This document shows, piece by piece, positions 1 to 8,417 of a stretch of 64,000 nt of DNA (its first letter is position 1; every line of letters starts with the position of its first letter). The DNA comes from G963665005 sp963665005 (GTDB lineage: Bacteria > Bacillota > Clostridia > Christensenellales > SZUA-584). Both the position numbers and the translations under genes were made by a program. The stretch is from assembly GCA_963665005.2 (NCBI GenBank), contig CAXXTQ010000001.1, positions 2,790,001 through 2,854,000 on the forward strand, written 5' to 3'. Below the pieces are notes generated by a model. It was given only the letters and a program-made list of their open reading frames with translations, was not told the origin of the DNA and searched no databases.

Positions 1-1056
1 TTCTGGATATAGCACAATTTTAATTGCTTTTTTTGCTCTAACCAGATCAAACGCTTGTCTAAACTCACTAATCTGCATCTTGTGGGAAATCATCGACTTT
101 AAATCAATCTTGCCTGCAACAGCAAGATTCATGACGTTTCTCCACGAAAGCCAGTTATATCCAAAATGCCCTTTTATACTGACCGCCTTGTCTATAATCG
201 GATCCAACGAAAAACCCACTGGTTTTTCATCATATCCAATTTTCACAATCTCTCCAGCTGTACGTACAATTTCTATTGCCTGGCGCAGTACAACGGAGAC
301 ACCCGCGCAGTCAACAACCAAGCCCACGCCCTCACCTTTTGTCAAATCTGAAACGGCTTGTTGTACATCCACCTTGTCTGCGATTACAACATCAGTCGCA
401 CCGTTTTTCCTTGCAAGTTCAAATCGCTGACTATCCGCCGCAAGGCCGATTACAATTATTTTTGATGCACCAGCAACTCTAAGCGCTTGTATAGAAAACT
501 GTCCCAACGCACCTACACCGAATACAGCGCCGTAATCTCCCGGCATGAACTTTGATTCTTGTACTACAGCCATATATCCGTTACAACAAGGATCGAGTAT
601 TGCCGCTTCCTCGAAAGACAATTCTTCTGGTATTTCCATTAAGCTGTTCGGAAAAACTTTAAGCGTTTCACCAGGAATACGAACATATTTTGCAAACCCG
701 CCGTCCATGCCGTATCCAAGCCCTAATCTCTCAGGACAGGATAAGTAATCCGCTACACCGCACGCATAACATTTACCGCATACTTTTCCGGTATTGTCGG
801 AGACCACCCTGTCTCCTTCTTTCCATTCAGTTACGTTCTTGCCTTTCTTTGCTACAATACCTGAAAACTCATGTCCCAATATTACGGGTGGGTTTAATAA
901 ATTCTCGTGGCCGCCATCATCAAAAGCAATATCCGATCCGCAAACTCCGGCTGCTTTCACTTCCAACAGCACATCATCGTCACCAATATCCGGAATAGAT
1001 ACATCTCTTATTTCTGTTTCAAATTTGCCATACCCATATTTTACAATTGCTTTCAA
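1..1056 (-). CDS. Zinc-dependent alcohol/polyol dehydrogenase (MDR family), partial
   Basis: The reading frame is open from a TTG start at 1056 to the window edge (352 codons seen, no stop), so the C-terminus is missing. A GGAGGG ribosome binding site lies about 8 bases upstream, which decides the TTG start. Visible motifs are the catalytic zinc region GVCGSD, the GHEFSG motif, a four-cysteine structural zinc loop (CGKCYACG and a later C) and the nucleotide-binding stretch FGVGALGQ, as in sorbitol/threonine dehydrogenases. It starts 3 bases after the GntR gene stop, so it is the distal gene of the microcompartment operon. It may oxidise an entering polyol or reduce an aldehyde to recycle NADH; the substrate is not evident from the sequence. 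Confidence 0.88.
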   Translation of the reverse strand, partial: MKAIVKYGYGKFETEIRDVSIPDIGDDDVLLEVKAAGVCGSDIAFDDGGHENLLNPPVILGHEFSGIVAKKGKNVTEWKEGDRVVSDNTGKVCGKCYACGVADYLSCPERLGLGYGMDGGFAKYVRIPGETLKVFPNSLMEIPEELSFEEAAILDPCCNGYMAVVQESKFMPGDYGAVFGVGALGQFSIQALRVAGASKIIVIGLAADSQRFELARKNGATDVVIADKVDVQQAVSDLTKGEGVGLVVDCAGVSVVLRQAIEIVRTAGEIVKIGYDEKPVGFSLDPIIDKAVSIKGHFGYNWLSWRNVMNLAVAGKIDLKSMISHKMQISEFRQAFDLVRAKKAIKIVLYPE

Positions 1057-1059
1057 CCT

Positions 1060-1773
1060 TTACGCCCTCCTTCTATTAATGATCAGTTTAAAACAATCAG
1101 ATCTTAAATACTCTTCAGCATATATAAGTAATTCCCCATGAATATCAGTGGCAACTTGCTTTATCATTAATACAGGATCACCTTCATCAATTTCAAGCAT
1201 ATCTGCCAACCATCTCTCAGCGCAAACAGGTAGTATCTCAGCTATACCCGTACCCATGTGAATACCACATTCGGTTTCCAAAAAATCATATATGGAAATA
1301 TTTTCATCTGCCATTTCAAGAAAATGGGTGGATAATTTCGGCGAAAAATAATCCTTAGAGTATACGACAGGCTTGCTATCGGCTGTCCGTATTCGTTTTA
1401 GCACTAGCACATCCGTGCTTTCTCCGACATTCAGTTTTTTCGCGATTTGCTCGTCCGCTTTAACAAGCTTTTTCTCAAAATGCATAACACCAGGCTCATA
1501 CCCGCTGGCAATAATCATCTCACTGATACCCAGATTGTTATTCAGCGTATTCGCTATATTGTCAAAATTTCCGGAAAGAAAAGTCCCTTTCCCCTGAATA
1601 GAGTTAATAAACCCCTCATTTTTCAGAGTATTAATCGCTTCCCTAAGCGTAAGCCGGCTGATGCCGATTTTTTTTGAAAATTCAATTTCAGAAGGCAGCT
1701 TATCCCCCACTACATATTTATTTTTCTTAATATAATCTACGATTTTTTTCTTTGTCGATATATATGCAAGCAT
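1060..1773 (-). CDS. GntR family regulator, HutC/UTRA type
   Basis: A 237-residue protein with an N-terminal winged helix-turn-helix of the GntR family (about residues 5-70; the motif KLPSEIEFSKKIGISRLTLREA is its recognition region) and a C-terminal UTRA effector-binding domain (about 90-230). HutC-type members usually bind a sugar phosphate or similar metabolite and release DNA. It lies inside the microcompartment operon between the aldolase and the dehydrogenase, so it probably controls this operon in response to the pathway substrate. The start is supported by GGAGTAG about 6 bases upstream. The candidate operator is the 12-bp motif repeated near the operon promoter at 9167-9178 and 9261-9272, which is inference. 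Confidence 0.9.
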   Translation of the reverse strand: MLAYISTKKKIVDYIKKNKYVVGDKLPSEIEFSKKIGISRLTLREAINTLKNEGFINSIQGKGTFLSGNFDNIANTLNNNLGISEMIIASGYEPGVMHFEKKLVKADEQIAKKLNVGESTDVLVLKRIRTADSKPVVYSKDYFSPKLSTHFLEMADENISIYDFLETECGIHMGTGIAEILPVCAERWLADMLEIDEGDPVLMIKQVATDIHGELLIYAEEYLRSDCFKLIINRRRA

Positions 1774-1811
1774 AACTACTCCATTAAATTGTTTTTTGAT
1801 TTTATTTTTGT

Positions 1812-2543
1812 TTAAACGCTTATCCCTGCTACACTCGTCCCAATCCTTTCGACTCCAGCTGAAATCATTACGTTGGCCGTTTGGGAAGTCTTTATATCTC
1901 CCACCACTTTTACTTTCATTTTATCTTTACACATGCCAATAAAATCTTTGATATCATTCATATCGTATGGGCGGCTACTGATAATATTAGAAATGACTAT
2001 GAAGTCAATTCCGCACTCTTGAAGCATTTTTATCGCTTTTGTAACTTTCTCTTTTGAAGTAACTCCTAGCTCAATCACCGCTTTTACCAACGCTTTGTCC
2101 TTTGCTGGAATCATTGCCTGTTGTATATCTCTTTTTACAGCTTCCAAATTCTCTTGATTTAAAAGCGTCATATTTATAGGAATGTCCACTTCATCCAATC
2201 CGTTACTGACCGCCTGCTTAACTTCAGCATATTTTGCTTCTGTCGCCGAGTTGCCACCCGGAAGTCCCACCGCAGTACATACTCTCACATCTGTTCCGGA
2301 AACCATATCCTTAGCAAATGCCACAAACCACTGTGGCACACAAATACATGCATACCTTTTTTGTTTGGCTGTCTCGCACAATTGTTGTATATCATCTATT
2401 CTGATACGCGGATCCATAAGCGTATACTCTATGTTTTTTCCCAAATCGTATGTATCGGTTCTTTGGTCTTGTCCATTATTCTCTGCTTGTATACGAGAAT
2501 AAACTTCTTTCGTGATTTGCGCTATCAGCGTTTCTATCTCCAA
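1812..2543 (-). CDS. deoC: DeoC-family (deoxyribose-phosphate aldolase-like) microcompartment enzyme
   Basis: A 243-residue TIM-barrel protein of the DeoC family; classical members split 2-deoxyribose 5-phosphate into acetaldehyde and glyceraldehyde 3-phosphate. Conserved features are the TLMDP start region (about 41-45), CVPQ (68-71), DEVD with the catalytic-type Asp120 and a lysine at 212 matching E. coli Lys201. The strand that carries the Schiff-base lysine in classical enzymes (FIKTSTG) reads FIVISN here, with Val183 at that position. About 20 extra N-terminal residues form a possible amphipathic helix (ETLIAQITKEVYSRI), as in encapsulation peptides. It is flanked by shell genes, so it is the likely signature enzyme of the compartment, but the altered active site leaves its reaction open. 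Confidence 0.82.
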   Translation of the reverse strand: MEIETLIAQITKEVYSRIQAENNGQDQRTDTYDLGKNIEYTLMDPRIRIDDIQQLCETAKQKRYACICVPQWFVAFAKDMVSGTDVRVCTAVGLPGGNSATEAKYAEVKQAVSNGLDEVDIPINMTLLNQENLEAVKRDIQQAMIPAKDKALVKAVIELGVTSKEKVTKAIKMLQECGIDFIVISNIISSRPYDMNDIKDFIGMCKDKMKVKVVGDIKTSQTANVMISAGVERIGTSVAGISV

Positions 2544-2625
2544 TATATTTCACCTCTTTGTCATGCTGCTTAAACTTATGAATACAATATTCCACTTTTG
2601 CGATGACACTTTTGCTTTCTTTTAA

Positions 2626-2898
2626 TTATCTCGGCAGTATACCTTCAACATCGCTGTTAGGTCTTGGTATTACGTGAACAGATACCAGTTCACCAACACG
2701 CTTCGCAGCATCTGCGCCTGCATCAACCGAAGCTTTTACGGCGCCAACATCACCTCTAACCATTACGGTGACCAGCCCCGAGCCAGCTTTATCTTTGCCA
2801 ATTAGTTTTACATTCGCAGCTTTTACCATAGCATCTGCCGCTTCAATTGCAGCAACAAGCCCTCTTGTTTCAACCATACCTAATGCTTCTATAACCAT
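2626..2898 (-). CDS. BMC-H hexameric shell protein (PduA-like)
   Basis: A 90-residue single BMC domain protein. It starts with the EALGMVETRGLVAAIEAADAM helix-strand signature and has the GDVGAVKASVDAG and VHVIPRP motifs typical of PduA/CcmK-type hexamers that tile the flat facets of the shell. It is closely related to the second BMC-H at 3680-3985, with most of the first 75 residues the same, so the two are paralogues from duplication. The ribosome binding site GGAG is well placed. The pore loop after VKLIGKDKAG has no cysteine and would form a small metabolite pore. Confidence 0.95.
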   Translation of the reverse strand: MVIEALGMVETRGLVAAIEAADAMVKAANVKLIGKDKAGSGLVTVMVRGDVGAVKASVDAGADAAKRVGELVSVHVIPRPNSDVEGILPR

Positions 2899-3001
2899 GT
2901 CTTTAATCTCCTCTCATATTCTATAATTGAATTATATATTTTTGTTAAACTTCAATGCTCTTTTTTGCTTACAACACTTCATGCAACTTCCAAGATAACC
3001 A

Positions 3002-3289
3002 TTATCCGGTCAAAGTTTTGCAATCTACAGAATAATGGTCTATCACGCCGCAGATCGTCCAGTCTGAAATGATATCAAAATCGTTAAATAACATCTGAAG
3101 CGCGCCGCCATCTGTATTTACAAGAACCATATCACCCGTGCCTGAATCTACACAATCCAACACAATATAACGAAAACCGATGGGGTTCCCCTGCAGGTCA
3201 ACAAACTCTATGATCATAAGTTTATGACCATTAAACTGCTCATCTTTTATTGTGGATACAACGTTCCCGACAACTTTTGCTATCCTCAA
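3002..3289 (-). CDS. BMC-P pentameric vertex protein (EutN/CcmL family)
   Basis: A 95-residue protein with the BMC-P signature: RIAKVVGNVVSTIKDE at the N-terminus, a central LDCVDSGTGDMVLV stretch and a C-terminal helix ending in a IDHYS element. Pentamers of this family close the vertices of the icosahedral shell. The start codon is TTG, preceded by AAAGGATG. It is one of three BMC-P genes in the operon (also 3384-3650 and 7398-7700); several divergent pentamer paralogues in one locus are usual for metabolosomes. Confidence 0.93.
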   Translation of the reverse strand: MRIAKVVGNVVSTIKDEQFNGHKLMIIEFVDLQGNPIGFRYIVLDCVDSGTGDMVLVNTDGGALQMLFNDFDIISDWTICGVIDHYSVDCKTLTG

Positions 3290-3383
3290 AATCTATCATC
3301 CTTTAATTGTGTTTAATAAATCATTGTACACACGTTTCATATACGTTGACCTAAATTTATACACGAGTTTCCCGTGTCTGCAA

Positions 3384-3650
3384 TTATATGATTTCGTTAT
3401 ACTCATCGATAAATCCTACAATTGCGGAATCAACCGGCACTAAACCCTTGCGGAATATCAATCCAGCCTCTTTTGATCCAACAAGATACACAAAGTCACC
3501 CTTACCCGCCTGTTTTGTCTGATCTGCCGCAACAATGATATTTGACGGCTTTTCATTGTCGAATTTTTGTACGAGCAACAACTTAATCCCTATCAGGCTG
3601 TTGTCTTTTACAGTGGAAACAACAGTTCCAACCACTTTGCCGGTATACAT
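3384..3650 (-). CDS. BMC-P pentameric vertex protein (EutN/CcmL family)
   Basis: An 88-residue BMC-P protein. It begins MYTGKVVGTVVSTVKD, has the LLLVQ strand, the QAGKGDFVYLV motif where the family has a Gly-x-Gly-(D/E) turn, and ends VDSAIVGFIDEY. It is shorter than its two paralogues in this operon and only moderately similar to them. The role is capping shell vertices. The start ATG is preceded by GAGGTAGTG. Confidence 0.93.
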   Translation of the reverse strand: MYTGKVVGTVVSTVKDNSLIGIKLLLVQKFDNEKPSNIIVAADQTKQAGKGDFVYLVGSKEAGLIFRKGLVPVDSAIVGFIDEYNEII

Positions 3651-3679
3651 ATCACTACCTCAGGCTTACAGCGAAGTTC

Positions 3680-3985
3680 TTATTTTTGTGGCACTTTTAC
3701 CAATTTTTTTTCATTCTGCGATAAAAGGATTTCCACATCTTCGTGCGGACGCGGTATTACATGGACAGAAACAAGTTCTCCAACTCTTTTAGCCGCCGCC
3801 GCACCTGCGTCTACCGCTGCCTTGACTGCGCCTACGTCTCCTCTGACCATCACTGTAACCAACCCTGAACCCACCTTTTCCTTATCAATTAATTTTACAT
3901 CAGCCGCTTTAACCATTGCGTCTGCTGCTTCAATTGCCCCAACCAATCCTCTTGTTTCAACCATACCCAATGCTTCTTTGTTCAT
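3680..3985 (-). CDS. BMC-H hexameric shell protein (PduA/PduJ-like)
   Basis: A 101-residue single BMC domain, nearly the same as the BMC-H at 2626-2898 up to VHVIPRPH, then a longer C-terminal tail (EDVEILLSQNEKKLVKVPQK) that is lysine-rich. Tails of this type in BMC-H proteins can point to the shell face and tune contacts; that role here is inference. A strong AGAAGGAG ribosome binding site precedes the ATG. It follows the BMC-T gene by 25 bases, which fits co-transcription and stoichiometric expression of the shell set. Confidence 0.95.
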   Translation of the reverse strand: MNKEALGMVETRGLVGAIEAADAMVKAADVKLIDKEKVGSGLVTVMVRGDVGAVKAAVDAGAAAAKRVGELVSVHVIPRPHEDVEILLSQNEKKLVKVPQK

Positions 3986-4010
3986 TACTATTCTCCTTCT
4001 CGTTAATTTC

Positions 4011-4556
4011 TCATAATATCGCTTGCAATATATCTGGATGCGGTGACGGTATCACAACCGTTCTCGCGACCATTCCATTCGAATCTTCCAGGCTCTCTGC
4101 TGTCTGCAAAGCAAATCGTACCGCCGCGACGTCGCCTGTCAATATGATAAAAGATTTCCCGCCAAGACCCCGTCCCAGCCGTATTTCTATCAAATGAATA
4201 TCTGCTGCTTTAACAGCCGCATCCGCACAGATCACCGCCGATGCCAGTGAAAAAGTTTCTATAAGCCCCAGCGCACCGGTATTGTCTATGTTGGAGCTTG
4301 CGGTGATTGCTTCAATTACCTGCGCATTGATATTAGCAATAACTATACTGTCCACCAGTGCAAAATCTGCGGTTTCTTCTCCGGCCGCAACAGACGCTTT
4401 AACGGCTGCAACGCTTCCCGATACAATCACGATGTATTTGCCCGCACAAACCGCCTGTGCCGAAACCAAGGAAACATCCGCTGTTTTCAGCATCGCGTCT
4501 CCTGCCTCAATTCCTACCGGTATACAGTTTGTTTCAATCATTCCTAACGCGTTCAC
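4011..4556 (-). CDS. pduT: BMC-T tandem-domain shell protein, PduT-like
   Basis: A 181-residue protein with two BMC domains in tandem (about 1-90 and 93-181), each starting with a G(M/L)IET motif; such proteins form trimers that look like hexamers. The first domain has Cys37 in the AVCAGKY loop, at the place where PduT carries the pore cysteine that ligates a [4Fe-4S] cluster. The start is GTG with an AAGGAGAG ribosome binding site. The next gene encodes a PduS-like iron-sulfur flavoprotein, so the pair probably moves electrons through the shell, as proposed for PduS-PduT. The identification as PduT type is strong; cluster binding is inferred from the cysteine. Confidence 0.9.
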   Translation of the reverse strand: MNALGMIETNCIPVGIEAGDAMLKTADVSLVSAQAVCAGKYIVIVSGSVAAVKASVAAGEETADFALVDSIVIANINAQVIEAITASSNIDNTGALGLIETFSLASAVICADAAVKAADIHLIEIRLGRGLGGKSFIILTGDVAAVRFALQTAESLEDSNGMVARTVVIPSPHPDILQAIL

Positions 4557-4569
4557 GCTGTTCTCTCCT

Positions 4570-5895
4570 TTATATAAGCGCTTCTATCTCAATATAAGAA
4601 TTCGAGATATTTGTGACTGTGCCTTTGATACTGGCATGCAGCTTTGCACCCAAACTTTTAACGGGTATATCCGCAATCAACTGCCCTTTTTGCACCACAT
4701 CTCCGATTTTTACGGTCGGTTTAGACGGTGCCCCGATATGCATGCTGAGGGGAATCCGCACCTTATTGATTGCCATCATACTCTCAACAAGCGGTGTTTC
4801 CTTGTCATACTGTAATATGCCCATTCTAGCCATCAATCGTTTTGTTGGCACCTTGATAGTATCAATATTGGCAGAAACATCTCTTTTAACGTTTTTCTCC
4901 GGTTTGAGACCGCTTTTTTGCATGCCGTCTTTCATTTTCGTCATCATACGACTGGGGCTCAGTCCGAAATTACAGGCAAAATAGCTGCATAGCCCGCAAT
5001 CACAGCATGAGAAAATACCATTGACATCCCCAAGAAGCTTCCCGTTACCCGAAAATGCAGCCCGCATTGCCTTGTGAGGTTCCACCCCTAGTCCCAGAGC
5101 GTTTCTTGGGCAAATCTGTGTACACATATTACATTGACAGCAAACGGCTTTTGCCAGCTTCAGATCCATTTCTCCGTCATCCGTCTTTTTTTTGATCAAC
5201 GGATGATCCGATCGAAATACCAATATGCCTCCCGTAGTCTTTTTTACTGGTTCATTCATATCGTTACACAGTTTACCAGTAGCTGGCCCACCGATGATCA
5301 GCGTGTAACCATCCAGTGTATCCGGTCCGCCGCCAGCGGCAATCAATTTGCCGACGGGCGTACCTAACGGAACTTTAATGGTGATTGGTGTTTCAACATC
5401 TCCGCTGACGGTGACGTACTTATCTGTTACAGGAATATCGTCCAAAGCGTCCGCAATGTTGATCAGCGTACTGACGTTATTTACGACCGCACCGACATCC
5501 AAAGGAATACCGCCTGTCGGCACGACCTTATGCGTTACTTCATACACCATCTGCTGTTCGTCTCCGGCCGGATAAAAGTTATCAAGCGGATACAGCCGTA
5601 TATCCAATTCGCCCTCTAAGGCATTTTGCAGCGATTCCCAAGCCTCATGGTATTTCTTTTTTAGGCAAATAACGCCTTCTTTTGCACCTGTTGACTCTAT
5701 CACTGCTTTTAGTCCCCGTATGATCTTATGCGGATAGGTCTGCATCATTAATCGATCTACGCGCAGGAGAGGTTCACATTCCGCACCGTTCGCCAAAACG
5801 ATATCTGCCTTGCTGTTTATCTTGACATGTGTCGGAAACCCAGCGCCGCCCGCGCCCACAACGCCGGCTATACAAACTTTATCTACAATGCTCAT
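4570..5895 (-). CDS. pduS: PduS-like iron-sulfur flavoprotein (RnfC-like reductase)
   Basis: A 441-residue protein. The N-terminus has a glycine-rich VGAGGAGFPTH motif and NGAECEP, as in RnfC/NuoF-type NADH and FMN binding folds. A middle region carries two ferredoxin-type cysteine sets, CCQCNMCTQICP (about 252-263) and CCDCGLCSYFAC (about 296-307). The C-terminus is a barrel-sandwich hybrid domain (IGAPSKPTVKIGDVV onward). PduS uses NADH to reduce cobalamin in the propanediol pathway; in loci without a B12 enzyme it is thought to reoxidise NADH and pass electrons out through PduT. No B12 enzyme is visible here, so the second role is more likely. Confidence 0.9.
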   Translation of the reverse strand: MSIVDKVCIAGVVGAGGAGFPTHVKINSKADIVLANGAECEPLLRVDRLMMQTYPHKIIRGLKAVIESTGAKEGVICLKKKYHEAWESLQNALEGELDIRLYPLDNFYPAGDEQQMVYEVTHKVVPTGGIPLDVGAVVNNVSTLINIADALDDIPVTDKYVTVSGDVETPITIKVPLGTPVGKLIAAGGGPDTLDGYTLIIGGPATGKLCNDMNEPVKKTTGGILVFRSDHPLIKKKTDDGEMDLKLAKAVCCQCNMCTQICPRNALGLGVEPHKAMRAAFSGNGKLLGDVNGIFSCCDCGLCSYFACNFGLSPSRMMTKMKDGMQKSGLKPEKNVKRDVSANIDTIKVPTKRLMARMGILQYDKETPLVESMMAINKVRIPLSMHIGAPSKPTVKIGDVVQKGQLIADIPVKSLGAKLHASIKGTVTNISNSYIEIEALI

Positions 5896-5910
5896 TCCTT
5901 ATCCTCCGCA

Positions 5911-7308
5911 CTATACAATCCGAAAATTTCCATACAATACACAGCGGCGTGTACGGGTAAAGCTTCGCGCACTGGTCAATCCTTCTCCGGTCGGTGTCGC
6001 GATGGTCATCGTCGGAAAACCTTCACCATTAAAACCCAGTGCCGAATAGCACGGTGCGTTTTTTACAAATATCGTCGTATCAAGCGCCTTTGCAGCCATA
6101 GAAAGATGATTTATATTCTTTGAATAAATCATGGCCGAATGCTTATACCCGTTTTCAGCTCTTACTGCCATTTCAATGGCTTTTTCAATTGTCGGCACCG
6201 CTACGATACCCAATACCGGCATCATCATTTCCACAGTGATGAACGGATGGTTTTCATTTACATTTGCAATCACCATCCTTGGATCTCCTGTAAAGCTAAC
6301 GCCGCTCTCTTTTAATATCATCGCAGCATTTTTCCCCACGAATTTTCTATTGATAAGATATTTGTCGTCTTTTTTTTGGAGTATCGTATCACTAACACGC
6401 TCGATATCCGTTCCGGAGATTCTGAATGCGCCGTTGTTCTCCATATTGTCCATCAATTCTTCAGCTATATTGGAAAGCGCAAATACTTCTTTCTCACAAA
6501 TACACAATAAATTGTTATCAAAACTCGCTCCAGCGATAATAAATTCAGCAGCTTGCTTAATATCCGCGGTATCATCCACAATAACCGGGGGATTCCCAGG
6601 ACCGGCAGCAATCACCTTTTTCCCAATCTTCATCGCAACTTTTACAACGGCCTCACCGCCAGTAATTGCTAACATTGCAACGTCTTTATGCTTCATAAAA
6701 TATGTGCCCGTATTGATATCGGGTTCTTTTACCGTGCATAAAAGCGTTTTGGGACCGCCATTTTGCTCAATTGCTTTATTTAAAATTCTCATCGCTTCAA
6801 TTGATACTTCTTTTGCTGCCGGATGTGGATTGAACACCACTGCGTTACCTGCCGCGACCATGCTGATCGCATTGTTGATAACACTAGCTGCTGGATTGGT
6901 GGATGGTGTGATTGCACAAATGACACCATACGGAGCGCGCTCAACAATCGTAAGTCCAAAATCTCCCGACTCTGACGATGTATGCAGATCTTCAATCCCA
7001 GGTGTTTTATCAGCCACCAACTGGTTTTTTTTGATTTTGTCTTCTATTCTGCCATATCCGGTTTCTTGGCAAGCCAGCTCTGCAAGATTTTTCGCGTTTT
7101 CTCGTGCCGCACAACGCATGGCTTCAATAATCCTGCTTCTTTCTGCCAGCGACATACCTATCAATTGATGCTGCGCCGCTTTTGCAGATTGAATCGCGCT
7201 TTCCGGATCATCACACAGCCAGCACATATTCGTAGAATATTCATTTACTGCAAATTTTCTCACAACGTCTTCAACTATTTTATTGATTTGTTCATACGAT
7301 ACGCTCAT
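5911..7308 (-). CDS. CoA-acylating aldehyde dehydrogenase (PduP/EutE-like)
   Basis: A 465-residue aldehyde dehydrogenase of the acylating type that turns an aldehyde plus CoA and NAD+ into acyl-CoA and NADH. The active-site stretch GASFDNNLLCI gives the catalytic Cys269 (a PduP-like position), and the NAD region has TGGEAVV and GAGPGNPP-like motifs. Residues 1-20 (MSVSYEQINKIVEDVVRKF) are predicted to form an amphipathic helix set apart from the catalytic domain, as in PduP encapsulation peptides. It is followed by PduS and preceded by BMC-P. With DeoC and PduL it forms the metabolosome core, most likely acting on acetaldehyde. Confidence 0.95.
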   Translation of the reverse strand: MSVSYEQINKIVEDVVRKFAVNEYSTNMCWLCDDPESAIQSAKAAQHQLIGMSLAERSRIIEAMRCAARENAKNLAELACQETGYGRIEDKIKKNQLVADKTPGIEDLHTSSESGDFGLTIVERAPYGVICAITPSTNPAASVINNAISMVAAGNAVVFNPHPAAKEVSIEAMRILNKAIEQNGGPKTLLCTVKEPDINTGTYFMKHKDVAMLAITGGEAVVKVAMKIGKKVIAAGPGNPPVIVDDTADIKQAAEFIIAGASFDNNLLCICEKEVFALSNIAEELMDNMENNGAFRISGTDIERVSDTILQKKDDKYLINRKFVGKNAAMILKESGVSFTGDPRMVIANVNENHPFITVEMMMPVLGIVAVPTIEKAIEMAVRAENGYKHSAMIYSKNINHLSMAAKALDTTIFVKNAPCYSALGFNGEGFPTMTIATPTGEGLTSARSFTRTRRCVLYGNFRIV

Positions 7309-7397
7309 TATCGACCTCGTGTTTACTGATTCTCTTCTTTTACTATCTATTGGATTATCTTATTTTTTCGTTGACTGGCTTTCATCTATTCTCATGA

Positions 7398-7700
7398 CTA
7401 TTGTTCATCAGATTTTCGAAAAACGACCTTTCCACGCAATTCTACCGAATCGATAATGCCGATAATTGCAAGGTCTGCCGGTTTATTGTTGGTTAACTCG
7501 GTTTGCCTTGATGAACTCCCGTAAACACACATCACAATTTCGCCTTCTCCTGCTCCCACAGTATCAATTGCAACCTCTGGATCCCCGTTTTCCTCAAAAG
7601 TATCAATATTAATGGGGACTACAATAAGGAGTTTCAATCCTGATAGCTTTTCTGATTTTGTAGTACTAACCACATTACCTCTTACTCGTGCTAATATCAT
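7398..7700 (-). CDS. BMC-P pentameric vertex protein (EutN/CcmL family)
   Basis: A 100-residue BMC-P protein: MILARVRGNVVSTTKSE start, LLIVVPIN strand, DTVGAGEGEIVMCVYG central motif and an IIGIIDSVE C-terminal element. It is the most canonical of the three pentamers in the operon and is the promoter-proximal one. It follows the flavoprotein-like gene by 17 bases. The role is sealing the shell vertices. Confidence 0.94.
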   Translation of the reverse strand: MILARVRGNVVSTTKSEKLSGLKLLIVVPINIDTFEENGDPEVAIDTVGAGEGEIVMCVYGSSSRQTELTNNKPADLAIIGIIDSVELRGKVVFRKSDEQ

Positions 7701-7717
7701 TTAAGCGCTAACTCCTT

Positions 7718-8404
7718 TTATTGATCTATTGAAATACCGAGTTCCTTGGCTTTGTCCCGTGCTAAAGGCGTAACAATCGCTCCAGCGGCAAACTTGATTA
7801 TGTTTTTGCCCTTTTTGTGTGCTTGTATTACTTCCGCCTCGGTCACTAGCGTCAACGCCTTTACCGTTACTTTGTCAGATTGGCGCAACGAGATGATGTC
7901 TACCCCCATATCTTTTAGATCATCCAACGTACCAGCTAAATTTTCAAAGAATGTTCCCTGTGTAAGCGTTGGTAACTTAAAATCCAGTAAAGCCGAAACC
8001 CTTTTTTCGCATAATATCGCGCGTGTCATAACCTGTTCAATAAATTCAACATCTTCGCCATTGGCTATTCGCTTAAGCAAGCTGATCGGCGATGCAGCCA
8101 GTACTATATTTTTATAATATTCCAGCGATGCCATCAATTTTTGGCATTCCTCTTTGGTCGCCACATTTATCGTCTTAAATGTGTTGCCCGAAAAATCTAT
8201 TTCTTGGAACGTTACGTACGTCGCATTAGGGTATGTTGCTTCTAGATACGATAAAAAAAGGGGAACACTCGATACAAATGCTGGAAAGATAACCAATGTA
8301 TCACTTGTTAAATCACTGTCTCCGGAATCTGTTTTTTCCATACTTCCGATTACTTGCTCCGTGATTTTACTTACCAATAACTTAAGTTTATCTTGATCTT
8401 TCAT
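7718..8404 (-). CDS. BMC-associated flavoprotein-like protein
   Basis: A 228-residue protein. The middle part has the pattern IVLAASPISLLKRIANG followed by LLDFKLP and a LKDMGV segment, as in the flavoprotein family (DpaB-like, Rossmann type) that recurs in microcompartment loci. The C-terminal 50 residues have ALTLVTEAEVIQA and IVTPLARDKAKELGI, a segment also seen at the end of other BMC-locus accessory proteins. The N-terminus (KLKLLVSKITEQVIG) could be a targeting helix. The start at 8404 (ATG) is preferred over an upstream in-frame TTG because GGAG lies just before it. Flavin binding and function are not shown by the sequence. Confidence 0.72.
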   Translation of the reverse strand: MKDQDKLKLLVSKITEQVIGSMEKTDSGDSDLTSDTLVIFPAFVSSVPLFLSYLEATYPNATYVTFQEIDFSGNTFKTINVATKEECQKLMASLEYYKNIVLAASPISLLKRIANGEDVEFIEQVMTRAILCEKRVSALLDFKLPTLTQGTFFENLAGTLDDLKDMGVDIISLRQSDKVTVKALTLVTEAEVIQAHKKGKNIIKFAAGAIVTPLARDKAKELGISIDQ

Positions 8405-8417
8405 CGTCTTCTCCAAG

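Noticed and set aside
4570..5895. Part of an Rnf complex
   Set aside because: It resembles RnfC, but no other rnf gene is near and it lies directly beside the PduT-like shell gene.
6131..7168. Plus-strand open frame of 345 codons
   Set aside because: It is the complement of the aldehyde dehydrogenase gene, whose frame has the full family motif set.
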